This document shows positions 20,356 to 26,965 of a stretch of DNA of 40,221 nucleotides, piece after piece. Below the pieces are notes generated by a model. The model did not search any database. It had not been told where the DNA came from and saw only the letters and a program-made list of their open reading frames with translations. A program made the position numbers and the translations under genes. Each line of letters starts with the position of its first letter. The stretch's first letter is position 1. Origin of the DNA: an uncultured Bacteroides sp. (lineage in GTDB: Bacteria; Bacteroidota; Bacteroidia; Bacteroidales; Bacteroidaceae); NCBI GenBank assembly GCA_947074195.1, contig CAMTOS010000019.1:1-40221 (forward strand), given 5' to 3'.

Positions 20356-20359
20356 GCTA

Positions 20360-20863
20360 TCAGCGGAAATCTTTTAATTCCTGTTGCAATTTTTGTCTGG
20401 TGAAGAATATGCGGCTCTTTACTGTACCCAGTGGCAGGTGTAATCTTTCTGCAATTTCGCGATATTTAAATCCCGAAACATGCATAGAGAAGGGTACTTT
20501 ATATTCTTTGGGGAGATTGCTCACGATACGACGCATTTCTTTTAAATCGTATGAGCTTTGGCTGCTGTCAAATCCCTGGTCCTTTGAAAGGTTAATATGA
20601 TACAGATTATCTGTATGGTCCACAAAAGTCTGATCCCGCACCACCTTACGGTAGTTGTTTATAAAGATGTTTCGCATAATTGTATACATCCATCCTTTAA
20701 AATTCGTATCGGGCAGGAACTTATCTTCATTGTCAAGTGCCTTTAATGATGTTTCCTGTAGAAGATCATTCGCCTGTTCGCGGTCGGTAGTAAGCTTATA
20801 AGCAAATCTAAGAAGCTCATCCTGTACTCCGATTAAGTCTTTTCTGAAGCTGATACTTTTCAT
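20360..20863 (-). CDS. ECF-type RNA polymerase sigma factor, array copy 1
   Basis: A 167-residue sigma-70 family factor of the extracytoplasmic-function type. Region 2 carries FAYKLTTDREQANDLLQETSLKAL (about 20-43), with the core-binding DLLQET at 33-38, and GWMYTIMRNIFINNYRK (57-73), which should melt and read the -10 element. Region 4 near 132-160 has the helix-turn-helix YREIAERLHLPLGTVKSRIF. It ends KDFR, as do copies 3 and 4. There is no anti-sigma gene next to it. It is most similar to copy 4. An unregulated-type promoter and a shared upstream element precede it. Confidence 0.93.
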   Translation of the reverse strand: MKSISFRKDLIGVQDELLRFAYKLTTDREQANDLLQETSLKALDNEDKFLPDTNFKGWMYTIMRNIFINNYRKVVRDQTFVDHTDNLYHINLSKDQGFDSSQSSYDLKEMRRIVSNLPKEYKVPFSMHVSGFKYREIAERLHLPLGTVKSRIFFTRQKLQQELKDFR

Positions 20864-20908
20864 AATGAGATACAGATTTAATAGTTAATATTCGCCTTGT
20901 TGGGTATA

Positions 20909-20916
20909 CAATGTTA
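20909..20916 (-). promoter_or_regulatory. -7-like box of ECF copy 1
   Basis: On the minus strand TAACATTG matches TAnnTTTG at five of six fixed positions and lies 45 nt before the start codon. The flanks resemble those of the copy 3 and copy 4 boxes. Confidence 0.45.
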
Positions 20917-20977
20917 ACTCTTATTTTCATTTGATACGGGCGTAAAACAGTTTTTAAAAGGGGGAATAACTGTTATT

Positions 20978-20992
20978 TGATAGATTTTGGGT
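20978..20992 (-). promoter_or_regulatory. Shared upstream element, ECF copy 1
   Basis: On the minus strand ACCCAAAATCTATCA, identical over 15 nt to the element before ECF copy 2. It lies 61 nt upstream of the -7-like box, at about -70 to -85, where an activator site would be expected. Confidence 0.6.
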
Positions 20993-21117
20993 GGTTTTTA
21001 AACAGAAAACAGGTCATTTATATACCTGCCGAATTAACATTTTTGAAATAAAATAAACATGCACCATAAGCATCGTTAAATGACTAACCTAAATTAAATG
21101 GCTGTAAACAAAAAGAA

Positions 21118-21160
21118 AAAGGTAAACACTGTCGAATCATCGATTCCCGGGTTTACCTTT
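21118..21160 (-). terminator. Terminator of ECF copy 2
   Basis: AAAGGTAAAC (21118-21127) pairs with GTTTACCTTT (21151-21160), and inside the loop GAATC (21134-21138) pairs with GATTC (21142-21146). On the minus strand the stem runs into TTTTTCTTTTTG. Confidence 0.8.
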
Positions 21161-21252
21161 CATGTGATAAAATAAAAATATAATGAAAAACCTATTGAAA
21201 ACTTTAATCTCCTGAACTTGATCAATCCTTTTAACTAAACTAATAACCTTTA

Positions 21253-21744
21253 TTATCCTCTTAATACCTCTTGTAATACCTCTTCTGTATATGAAATCCT
21301 TTGTCTTACGATATTTAGTGGCAGACTCATGCGATCTGCTATTTCATGATGCTTTAAACCGGACAAATACATCATAAACGGTTCTTTGTATTTGTTGTTC
21401 AGTGAATTAATAAAACCGTGAATCTCTTTCAGGTTATATGAATAACTATAATTCACTGCATTTGCTTCACTGACATTCGCTTTATGAGTAATTGTATATT
21501 GTGTAAAAGATTTATCTCTTACAATTTTCCGGTAATTATATATAAAGATGATGTGTAGAAAAGAGTAAACATATCCTTTCAATGATTTTTTTTGCAGGGT
21601 TTTACCAAACTCCTCTGAGGCGGCAACAACCTGATGCTGATAATAATCATTGATATGGGTAAAATCTGCGCTAAGTCTGCTCATGAAACCGGTTGCCCGT
21701 TCGCTTTGCGCTAATGTCTCCTTTTTCTGACTAAAACTCTTCAT
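21253..21744 (-). CDS. Diverged ECF sigma factor paralog, array copy 2
   Basis: A 163-residue protein that aligns end to end with the other array members but has changed unevenly. The segment YSFLHIIFIYNYRKIVRDKSF matches the MYTIMRNIFINNYRKVVRDQTF of copy 1. Region 4 (YKEPFMMYLSGLKHHEIADRMSLPLNIVRQRI) is still recognisable. In contrast, the region 2 core-binding part is gone: the FAYKL...DLLQETSLKALDNED stretch is replaced by an unrelated QHQVVAASEEFGKTLQKKS. It may have lost RNA polymerase binding and act as a DNA-binding competitor, or it may be decaying. The frame is intact and it has its own terminator. Confidence is high for the homology and low for the function. Confidence 0.8.
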   Translation of the reverse strand: MKSFSQKKETLAQSERATGFMSRLSADFTHINDYYQHQVVAASEEFGKTLQKKSLKGYVYSFLHIIFIYNYRKIVRDKSFTQYTITHKANVSEANAVNYSYSYNLKEIHGFINSLNNKYKEPFMMYLSGLKHHEIADRMSLPLNIVRQRISYTEEVLQEVLRG

Positions 21745-22058
21745 ATATAACTCTTTTTTATAATATACTTGTTTTATTGCTTTTTGTATTGCAATATTAA
21801 GGGTTATTCTATGATTTTTAGGCTATTAACTCTCTTACATTAGCGGGTAAACTATCAAATGATAAATAGAAGTCTTATTTTGATAGATTTTGGGTCTTTT
21901 TGGCAGTGAAATAATGGCTTTAGCAGATTTTTATGAGTCATATATCTGTAATATGCTCAAGAAACCGAACTCATAATGAGCTGATTTTACTGATCGCCTG
22001 TAAAAAAACGATGCTGAGAAAAGAAAAAAGAGGGGTGTTTAATTAAAAAAGGGGATGT
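21745..22058. other. Intergenic region between ECF copies 2 and 3
   Basis: A 314-nt stretch with no supportable gene. It holds the shared element of copy 2 (21881-21895). Where the -7 box would be expected by analogy (21813-21820) the minus strand reads TAAAAATC, a poor match. I see no clear terminator hairpin for copy 3, only A/T-rich runs at 22021-22058. Confidence 0.55.
21881..21895 (-). promoter_or_regulatory. Shared upstream element, ECF copy 2
   Basis: On the minus strand ACCCAAAATCTATCA, identical to the element of copy 1. A further TGATAG occurs between it and the gene. It is 60 nt from the degenerate -7 position. Confidence 0.6.
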
Positions 22059-22562
22059 TTAGCGGAAATCTTTGAGTTCTTCCTGCAATTTCTGGCGGGT
22101 AGAAAAGATTCTGCTTTTTATAGTACCGATAGGTACATTAAGTTTTTCGGCTATTTCGCGGTATTTAAATCCTGCCATGTGCATTGAAAACGGAACTTTA
22201 TATTCGCGTGGCAATGTATTTACAATGTAGAACATCTCTTTCATGTCATACTGTTTCTCGCTGCTGTTGCGTTCAAAATCATGCCAGTGGTTGAGGTGAT
22301 AATGATTTTCTGTATGATCTATAAATGTCTGATCGCGTACAATCTTATGATAATTGTTGATGAAGATGTTTCGCATAATGGTGTATAACCAACTCTTAAG
22401 GTTGGTATCAGACAAATATTTATCTTCATTATCCAGAGCCTTTAAGGAAGTCTCCTGAAGTAAGTCGTATGCCTGATCCCGATCTGTCGTGAGTTTGTAC
22501 GCAAATCTGAATAAATCATCCTGCAGATGAATTAAACCTTTCCGAAAACCGGTGTGTCTCAT
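22059..22562 (-). CDS. ECF-type RNA polymerase sigma factor, array copy 3
   Basis: A 167-residue sigma factor with the same layout as copies 1 and 4: DLLQETSLKALDNED in region 2, YTIMRNIFINNYHKIVRDQTF in region 2.3-2.4, and the region 4 helix-turn-helix YREIAEKLNVPIGTIKSRIF, ending KDFR. The open frame extends 33 codons further upstream. The start at 22562 (MRHTGFRKGLIHLQ) is chosen because it gives exactly the length of copies 1 and 4 and aligns with their first residues; the -7 box at 22607-22614 also lies inside the longer frame. It is more diverged from copies 1 and 4 than they are from each other. There is no anti-sigma partner. Confidence 0.92.
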   Translation of the reverse strand: MRHTGFRKGLIHLQDDLFRFAYKLTTDRDQAYDLLQETSLKALDNEDKYLSDTNLKSWLYTIMRNIFINNYHKIVRDQTFIDHTENHYHLNHWHDFERNSSEKQYDMKEMFYIVNTLPREYKVPFSMHMAGFKYREIAEKLNVPIGTIKSRIFSTRQKLQEELKDFR

Positions 22563-22606
22563 TTGTTGTGTGAATAGAGTAAGTATTTTTGTTCTGCTTG
22601 TATATG

Positions 22607-22614
22607 CAAAATTA
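22607..22614 (-). promoter_or_regulatory. -7 box of ECF copy 3
   Basis: On the minus strand TAATTTTG is a perfect TAnnTTTG box within TGCTAATTTTGCATAT, 44 nt before the chosen start codon. The copy 4 box has a very similar context, TGCTAAACTTGCATCA. Confidence 0.6.
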
Positions 22615-22673
22615 GCAAAAATTAGTAATAAAAGCCATGATTGATAATAAATTATAATCAAATCGGTGTTAAA

Positions 22674-22688
22674 TGATAGTTTTTGGGT
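22674..22688 (-). promoter_or_regulatory. Shared upstream element, ECF copy 3
   Basis: On the minus strand ACCCAAAAACTATCA, with one mismatch to the elements of copies 1 and 2. It is 59 nt upstream of the -7 box. Confidence 0.6.
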
Positions 22689-22822
22689 GCATATCTGATA
22701 ATTTACCGGTTATTTATCAGTCGTTAACCAGCATCTTTTTCTTGTATTTTCTCTTGTCGGGATATCTAATATCTGAAAATAGATGAGTGAAAGTTAGAAT
22801 AATGCAATCCGGATATACGAAA

Positions 22823-22861
22823 AACGGGTTGGCAAATGTTGTAATTTATTGCCAACCCGTT
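22823..22861 (-). terminator. Terminator of ECF copy 4
   Basis: A perfect 13-bp inverted repeat (22823-22835 with 22849-22861; arms AACGGGTTGGCAA and TTGCCAACCCGTT) with a 13-base loop. On the minus strand it is followed by a short T run. Confidence 0.85.
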
Positions 22862-22925
22862 GTATATTTTATTATTATCTTTTTTGTATTCTAAACGTAT
22901 GTCTTCATCGTTTTATGCTGATTTA

Positions 22926-23429
22926 TTATCTGAAATCTTTCAATTCATCCTGCAGTTTCTGTCTGGTAAAGAAGATTCTGCTTTTTACTGTACCCAGGGG
23001 TAAATCCAGTTTCTCTGCAATTTCACGGTATTTAAAACCTGAAAGATGCATAGAGAAAGGAATCTTGTATTCTTTAGGCAATGCATTGACTATGCGTCTC
23101 ATTTCCTTAAGGTCGTAAGCGCTTTCGCTGCTTTCGAAACAATTCTCACCCGACTGGTTGATGTGATACAGATTATCTGTCTGATCTACAAAAGTCTGAT
23201 CGCGAACTACTTTACGGTAGTTGTTGATGAAGATGTTGCGCATAATCGTATACATCCATCCTTTGAAATTTGTATCAGGAAGAAATTTGTCCTCGTTATC
23301 AAGGGCTTTTAATGAGGTTTCCTGTAGAAGATCATTCGCCGCTTCACGGTCTGTAGTGAGTTTGTAGGCAAATCTTAATAGCTCGTCCTGAAGGCTGATT
23401 AAATCGCGTCTAAAGCTTAAGTTGTTCAT
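22926..23429 (-). CDS. ECF-type RNA polymerase sigma factor, array copy 4
   Basis: A 167-residue sigma factor, nearly identical to copy 1 in regions 2 and 4. It has DLLQETSLKALDNEDKF, GWMYTIMRNIFINNYRKVVR and YREIAEKLDLPLGTVKSRIF, and ends KDFR. It differs mainly in the acidic linker between the domains (SGENCFESSESAYD). It lies at the outer end of the array and is divergent from glsA. The 260-nt space between them contains two imperfect copies of the shared element. No anti-sigma gene is adjacent. Confidence 0.93.
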   Translation of the reverse strand: MNNLSFRRDLISLQDELLRFAYKLTTDREAANDLLQETSLKALDNEDKFLPDTNFKGWMYTIMRNIFINNYRKVVRDQTFVDQTDNLYHINQSGENCFESSESAYDLKEMRRIVNALPKEYKIPFSMHLSGFKYREIAEKLDLPLGTVKSRIFFTRQKLQDELKDFR

Positions 23430-23478
23430 AATAAATACGTTTTTTAGATAATGAATAAATTCTATAATTTTAATGATG

Positions 23479-23486
23479 CAAGTTTA
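23479..23486 (-). promoter_or_regulatory. -7-like box of ECF copy 4
   Basis: On the minus strand TAAACTTG matches TAnnTTTG at five of six fixed positions, in the context TGCTAA..TTGCAT shared with copy 3. It is 49 nt before the start codon. Confidence 0.45.
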
Positions 23487-23547
23487 GCAGTAATAACAGA
23501 AAAGGGTAGGATATAATTCGTCAAACCTGCGGGGTTAAACTAACATT

Positions 23548-23562
23548 TGATTGTTTTTGGAT
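23548..23562 (-). promoter_or_regulatory. Shared upstream element, ECF copy 4, proximal
   Basis: On the minus strand ATCCAAAAACAATCA, three mismatches to the copy 1/2 form. It is 61 nt upstream of the -7-like box, the same distance as in the other units. Confidence 0.5.
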
Positions 23563-23568
23563 GGAATT

Positions 23569-23583
23569 TGATAGTTTTAAGGT
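23569..23583 (-). promoter_or_regulatory. Shared upstream element, ECF copy 4, distal
   Basis: On the minus strand ACCTTAAAACTATCA, three mismatches to the copy 1/2 form. It is exactly 21 nt from the proximal copy, i.e. two helical turns. It lies between ECF4 and glsA, so it could affect either gene. Confidence 0.45.
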
Positions 23584-23658
23584 GCTTATAAATGATAAAA
23601 CTGTAGCAAAGAGATGCTATTTTATTAGAAAATATAATGAATAATAGAAAAGAACGAT

Positions 23659-23666
23659 TAATTTTG
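23659..23666 (+). promoter_or_regulatory. -7 box of glsA
   Basis: TAATTTTG is a perfect TAnnTTTG box, 23 nt before the glsA start codon. No clear TTTG is found at the -33 distance. Confidence 0.5.
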
Positions 23667-23689
23667 CATCATCATTTTATTTCGAATAG

Positions 23690-24514
23690 ATGACTGACGA
23701 CAGTTTATTTACAGTTGATATTGATAAAATACTTCGCTCCAAAGCTCCGAAGTATTATAAATTTATACCTCGCTTCGCGACATCCTATCTAAAGAAAATT
23801 ATTCATCAGGATGAAATTAATGTCTTTTTGCTTGAGTCTAAGGATAAACTTGGTGTAGACTTTCTCGAAGCCTGTATGGGTTTTCTTGATGCGGAAGTTG
23901 TAATCAGAGGCGAAGAGAATCTCCCCAAAGACGGTTTATGTACTTTTGTTTCTAACCATCCGCTTGGCAGTCAGGACGGAGTTGCTTTGGGTTATGTACT
24001 GGGCAAACACTACAATGGTAAAGTGAAGTATCTGGTAAATGATCTGTTGATGAACCTTCAGGGATTGGCTCCACTTTGTATCCCTATCAATAAAACCGGT
24101 AAGCAATCTAAAGATTTTCCTAAAATGGTTGAGGCCGGATTCAAATCTGATGATCATTTAATTATGTTTCCTGCCGGATTATGTTCCCGCAGACAGGAAG
24201 GGGTTATAAAAGACCTTGAATGGAAAAAAACTTTTATCACTAAAAGTGTGCAGGCGCAGCGCGATGTAGTGCCTATCCATTTTGAAGGACGCAATTCTGA
24301 CTTCTTTTACAATTTATCTAATACATGCAAAGCGTTAGGGATTAAGTTTAATATTGCCATGCTTTATCTGGTAGATGAAATGTTTAAGAACAGAAGTAAA
24401 ACATTTACAGTGACAATTGGTAAACCTATTCCATGGCAAACATTCGATAATTCGAAGACACCGATGGAGTGGGCACAATACGTGAAAGATATTGTCTATA
24501 AATTAGAAGAATAA
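23690..24514 (+). CDS. glsA: Glycine-lipid O-acyltransferase, PlsC-like
   Basis: A 274-residue membrane-associated acyltransferase of the lysophospholipid acyltransferase superfamily. The catalytic motif is SNHPLGSQDG, with His90 and Asp96 in the five-residue spacing seen in ornithine- and glycine-lipid enzymes. FPAGLCSRR (160-168) is the acyl-acceptor motif. By family and by its partner glsB (22 nt downstream), it should add the second, ester-linked fatty acid to an N-acyl glycine, giving the glycine lipid described in Bacteroides. The substrate is inferred from the gene pair, not from residues I can read. It is divergent from ECF copy 4. Confidence 0.85.
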   Translation: MTDDSLFTVDIDKILRSKAPKYYKFIPRFATSYLKKIIHQDEINVFLLESKDKLGVDFLEACMGFLDAEVVIRGEENLPKDGLCTFVSNHPLGSQDGVALGYVLGKHYNGKVKYLVNDLLMNLQGLAPLCIPINKTGKQSKDFPKMVEAGFKSDDHLIMFPAGLCSRRQEGVIKDLEWKKTFITKSVQAQRDVVPIHFEGRNSDFFYNLSNTCKALGIKFNIAMLYLVDEMFKNRSKTFTVTIGKPIPWQTFDNSKTPMEWAQYVKDIVYKLEE

Positions 24515-24536
24515 GATAAGAACAACGACATATATT

Positions 24537-25535
24537 ATGGAAGAAATTATTGAACCGGTTAGCCGCGAATTACTAAAAGCCGAATTAACCGAGGATAAAA
24601 GACTACGCATGACGAACAAGAGTAATAACCATATTTATATTATTACTCATCATGACTCTCCGAATGTAATGAGAGAAATCGGACGTTTGCGTGAAATTGC
24701 TTTCCGTGCTGCCGGTGGTGGAACAGGATTGGCACTTGATATCGATGAATTCGATACCATGGAGAACCCTTACAAACAGCTTATTGTTTGGAACCCTGAT
24801 GCTGAAGATATACTTGGTGGTTATCGTTATCTTCCCGGTAATGAAGTTCAGTTTGATGAGAGTGGAGAGCCTATCCTCGCTACTTCTCATATGTTTCACT
24901 TTTCTGAAGATTTCATTAAAAACTATTTGCCGACTACCGTAGAGTTAGGACGCTCGTTCGTGACGCTCGAATATCAGTCTACCCGTGCCGGAAGCAAAGG
25001 CCTTTTTGCGCTGGATAATCTGTGGGATGGTTTAGGTGCACTTACTGTTGTTATGCCCGAAGTGAAATATTTCTTTGGTAAGGTAACGATGTATCCTTCT
25101 TATCATCGCCAGGGACGTGATATGATTCTTTACTTCCTGAAAAAGCATTTTGCTGATAAGGATGAATTGATTCTGCCAATGACTCCGCTGCTGATCGAAG
25201 CCGATGAAAAAGAGCTTGCCGAGTTGTTCAATGAAGAGTCGTTCAAAGAAGATTATAAGATTCTGAACCGTGAGGTACGTAACCTTGGTTACAATATCCC
25301 TCCTTTGGTGAATGCCTATATGAACCTGAGTCCGACCATGCGTATGTTTGGTACTGCTGTTAACGATATCTTTGGTGCAGTAGAAGAAACAGGAATCCTG
25401 ATTGCAGTCGATGAAATCTTAGAAGATAAGTATGTACGTCACATCAAATCTTTCATCGAAGAGAATCCTGAACTTTGCCAGCTGACTTCAGGTCAGAACA
25501 AGGTGTTTACACCGCGGGCAAACTGTTTCCATTAA
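24537..25535 (+). CDS. glsB: Glycine N-acyltransferase (commendamide-type, GNAT hemolysin family)
   Basis: A 332-residue protein related to the OlsB/hemolysin GNAT-type acyltransferases. Visible blocks are REIAFRAAGGGTG (about 48-60), LIVWNPDAEDILGGYRYLPG (about 78-97), VELGRSFVTLEYQ (about 135-147), LDNLWDGLGALTV and GKVTMYPSYHRQGRDMI. In Bacteroides this family transfers a 3-hydroxy fatty acid to the amino group of glycine, which is the first step of glycine-lipid synthesis. Pairing with glsA supports that role. The gene converges on dgt, and their coding regions overlap by 29 nt. Confidence 0.87.
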   Translation: MEEIIEPVSRELLKAELTEDKRLRMTNKSNNHIYIITHHDSPNVMREIGRLREIAFRAAGGGTGLALDIDEFDTMENPYKQLIVWNPDAEDILGGYRYLPGNEVQFDESGEPILATSHMFHFSEDFIKNYLPTTVELGRSFVTLEYQSTRAGSKGLFALDNLWDGLGALTVVMPEVKYFFGKVTMYPSYHRQGRDMILYFLKKHFADKDELILPMTPLLIEADEKELAELFNEESFKEDYKILNREVRNLGYNIPPLVNAYMNLSPTMRMFGTAVNDIFGAVEETGILIAVDEILEDKYVRHIKSFIEENPELCQLTSGQNKVFTPRANCFH

Positions 25536-26865
25536 TCTTACGATACAAGTCGAGGGCAAAGACATCTGTCATTCCTGAGATATAATCCAATACCGCCTGT
25601 ATTCTGTCAAAGAGTGCAGGCGCTTTTATTTGGTACTGGTCTGAAACACGATCAATTAATAATTTGGAATAAGCACGTTCGGGAGTAGAAACTGCTTCAA
25701 TCATCAGCTCAAGAAGTGTGCTGATGATCTGAAAACCGGCCAACTCGATATCGAGCACATCACGCGAGCAATAGATGCGTTCTGCAGCTAAATTAGAGCA
25801 GTCTTTATAAGCGTTCATCGGAATCGCATCAATCTTCTTAATGAGAGGTCCGCTGAATGTTCCCGCGAGAATCTCCTGCTCGTGCTCTACAAATACACGT
25901 CTGCATTCTTTTATAAGCAAACCAATCACTGAAGAGCGCAAGTAAGCAATCTGCTCATTCACATCGCTTACTCTGTTAAAGGTTTCCAGAATACGTGCTT
26001 TGCGTTTCTCATCAAAGAAATTCATCAGAATGTTTTTTGTCTCTTCGGTCGTCAGAATCTTAAGTTTGTGAGCATCTTCTATATCCATCATCTGATAACA
26101 GATATCATCGGCTGCCTCTACCAGATAAACCAGTGGATGACGCGAGTAACGTAAATCACTATCCGGTTGCTGAATCAGCCCGAGTTCATCGGCAATTTGC
26201 TTAAAACTCTCCTTTTCACTGATAAAGAAACCGAATTTCGATTTATTTCCGGCCAGCGAAGAGGCATAAGGATACTTCACGATAGAAGCGAGGGTGGAGT
26301 AGGTCATGGCAAATCCTCCCTTACGGCGGCCTTCAAACTGATGTGTCAGCAGGCGGAAAGCATTTGCGTTTCCTTCGAAGTGAACCAGATCGTTCCACTC
26401 TTCTTTGGTAAGCTTTTCTTTCAGCGACTGTCCTTTACCTTCAGAGAAGAAAGTCGAAATGGCCTGCTCGCCCGAATGTCCGAAGGGCGGATTGCCCATA
26501 TCGTGCGCCAGACAAGCTGCCGAGACAATGGAGCCAATCTCACTGATGAAACTATCTTTTAATTCAGGATGCAGGGCGATGAGTTCTTTTGCCACATCAT
26601 TGCCCAGTGATCTTCCCACACACGAAACTTCAAGGCTGTGCGTCAGACGGTTGTGAACAAAGATGCTGCCCGGCAAAGGGAAAACCTGAGTTTTGTTTTG
26701 CAGACGGCGGAAAGGTGCAGAAAAGATAAGGCGATCGTAGTCACGCAAAAACTCCGAACGGTTTTCTTCACGATCTTCATGATATTCTTCCATTCCAAAA
26801 CGTTTTGCCGAGATGAGTTGCTGCCAACTCATGGCCGAAGGGCTTTCTATTTTATCTTTTTGCAT
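25507..26865 (-). CDS. dgt: Deoxyguanosinetriphosphate triphosphohydrolase (dGTPase)
   Basis: An HD-domain enzyme that hydrolyses dGTP to deoxyguanosine and triphosphate. Family marks are FSAPFRRLQNKTQVFPLPG near 34-52, NRLTHSLEVSCVGRSLG (first metal-binding His), the HD motif HDMGNPPFGHSGE, and EAADDICYQMMDIEDAHK near 255. The open frame is 38 codons longer. The start at 26865 (MQKDKIESPSAMSW) is chosen because family members begin there and a perfect -7 box lies 34 nt upstream, inside the longer frame. 452 residues. It is divergent from dut, so the two nucleotide-pool enzymes share one intergenic region. Confidence 0.92.
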   Translation of the reverse strand: MQKDKIESPSAMSWQQLISAKRFGMEEYHEDREENRSEFLRDYDRLIFSAPFRRLQNKTQVFPLPGSIFVHNRLTHSLEVSCVGRSLGNDVAKELIALHPELKDSFISEIGSIVSAACLAHDMGNPPFGHSGEQAISTFFSEGKGQSLKEKLTKEEWNDLVHFEGNANAFRLLTHQFEGRRKGGFAMTYSTLASIVKYPYASSLAGNKSKFGFFISEKESFKQIADELGLIQQPDSDLRYSRHPLVYLVEAADDICYQMMDIEDAHKLKILTTEETKNILMNFFDEKRKARILETFNRVSDVNEQIAYLRSSVIGLLIKECRRVFVEHEQEILAGTFSGPLIKKIDAIPMNAYKDCSNLAAERIYCSRDVLDIELAGFQIISTLLELMIEAVSTPERAYSKLLIDRVSDQYQIKAPALFDRIQAVLDYISGMTDVFALDLYRKINGNSLPAV

Positions 26866-26899
26866 GACTCTTACTTCTATATTGTTGCGATAATTGACA

Positions 26900-26907
26900 C
26901 AAAAATA
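26900..26907 (-). promoter_or_regulatory. -7 box of dgt
   Basis: On the minus strand TATTTTTG is a perfect TAnnTTTG box, 34 nt before the chosen dgt start. It helps to decide that start. Confidence 0.55.
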
Positions 26908-26929
26908 GCTGTTTTCCATATAAAATATG

Positions 26930-26937
26930 TATTTTCG
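26930..26937 (+). promoter_or_regulatory. Possible -7 box of dut
   Basis: TATTTTCG has one mismatch to TAnnTTTG. It is 28 nt before the dut ATG and back to back with the dgt box. Confidence 0.35.
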
Positions 26938-26965
26938 CCTTTGAATATGGAAATTGTCACCAATT

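Larger units (their letters stand above)
20031..20359. other. Intergenic region between rsmH and the ECF array
   Basis: This 329-nt stretch holds no gene that I can support. It contains the rsmH -7 box (20062-20069), the ECF1 terminator (20162-20210) and a block of seven regularly spaced TGCA tetramers (20284-20355). A short open frame on the minus strand through the TGCA block is only about 26 codons long and has no recognisable content. Confidence 0.6.
20864..21252. other. Intergenic region between ECF copies 1 and 2
   Basis: A 389-nt stretch with no supportable gene. It holds the ECF1 -7 box (20909-20916), the shared 15-nt element (20978-20992) and the terminator of copy 2 (21118-21160). 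The rest is AT-rich. Confidence 0.6.
22563..22925. other. Intergenic region between ECF copies 3 and 4
   Basis: A 363-nt stretch with no supportable gene. It holds the copy 3 -7 box (22607-22614), the shared element (22674-22688) and the terminator of copy 4 (22823-22861). Confidence 0.6.

Noticed and set aside
20269..20359. A short minus-strand frame through the TGCA block past the ECF1 stop
   Set aside because: About 26 codons, no start context, no similarity to the sigma C-terminus; the periodic TGCA pattern is the more distinct signal.
22563..22661. A 33-codon N-terminal extension of ECF copy 3, hydrophobic enough to suggest a membrane segment
   Set aside because: The shorter start gives exactly the 167 residues of copies 1 and 4, and a perfect -7 box lies inside the extension, so the extension is probably untranslated.
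20360..23429. The ECF array as a possible mobile element or integrated island
   Set aside because: No transposase, integrase, terminal repeats or target duplication is visible, and the copies have diverged separately with their own promoters and terminators. Local duplication explains it better.
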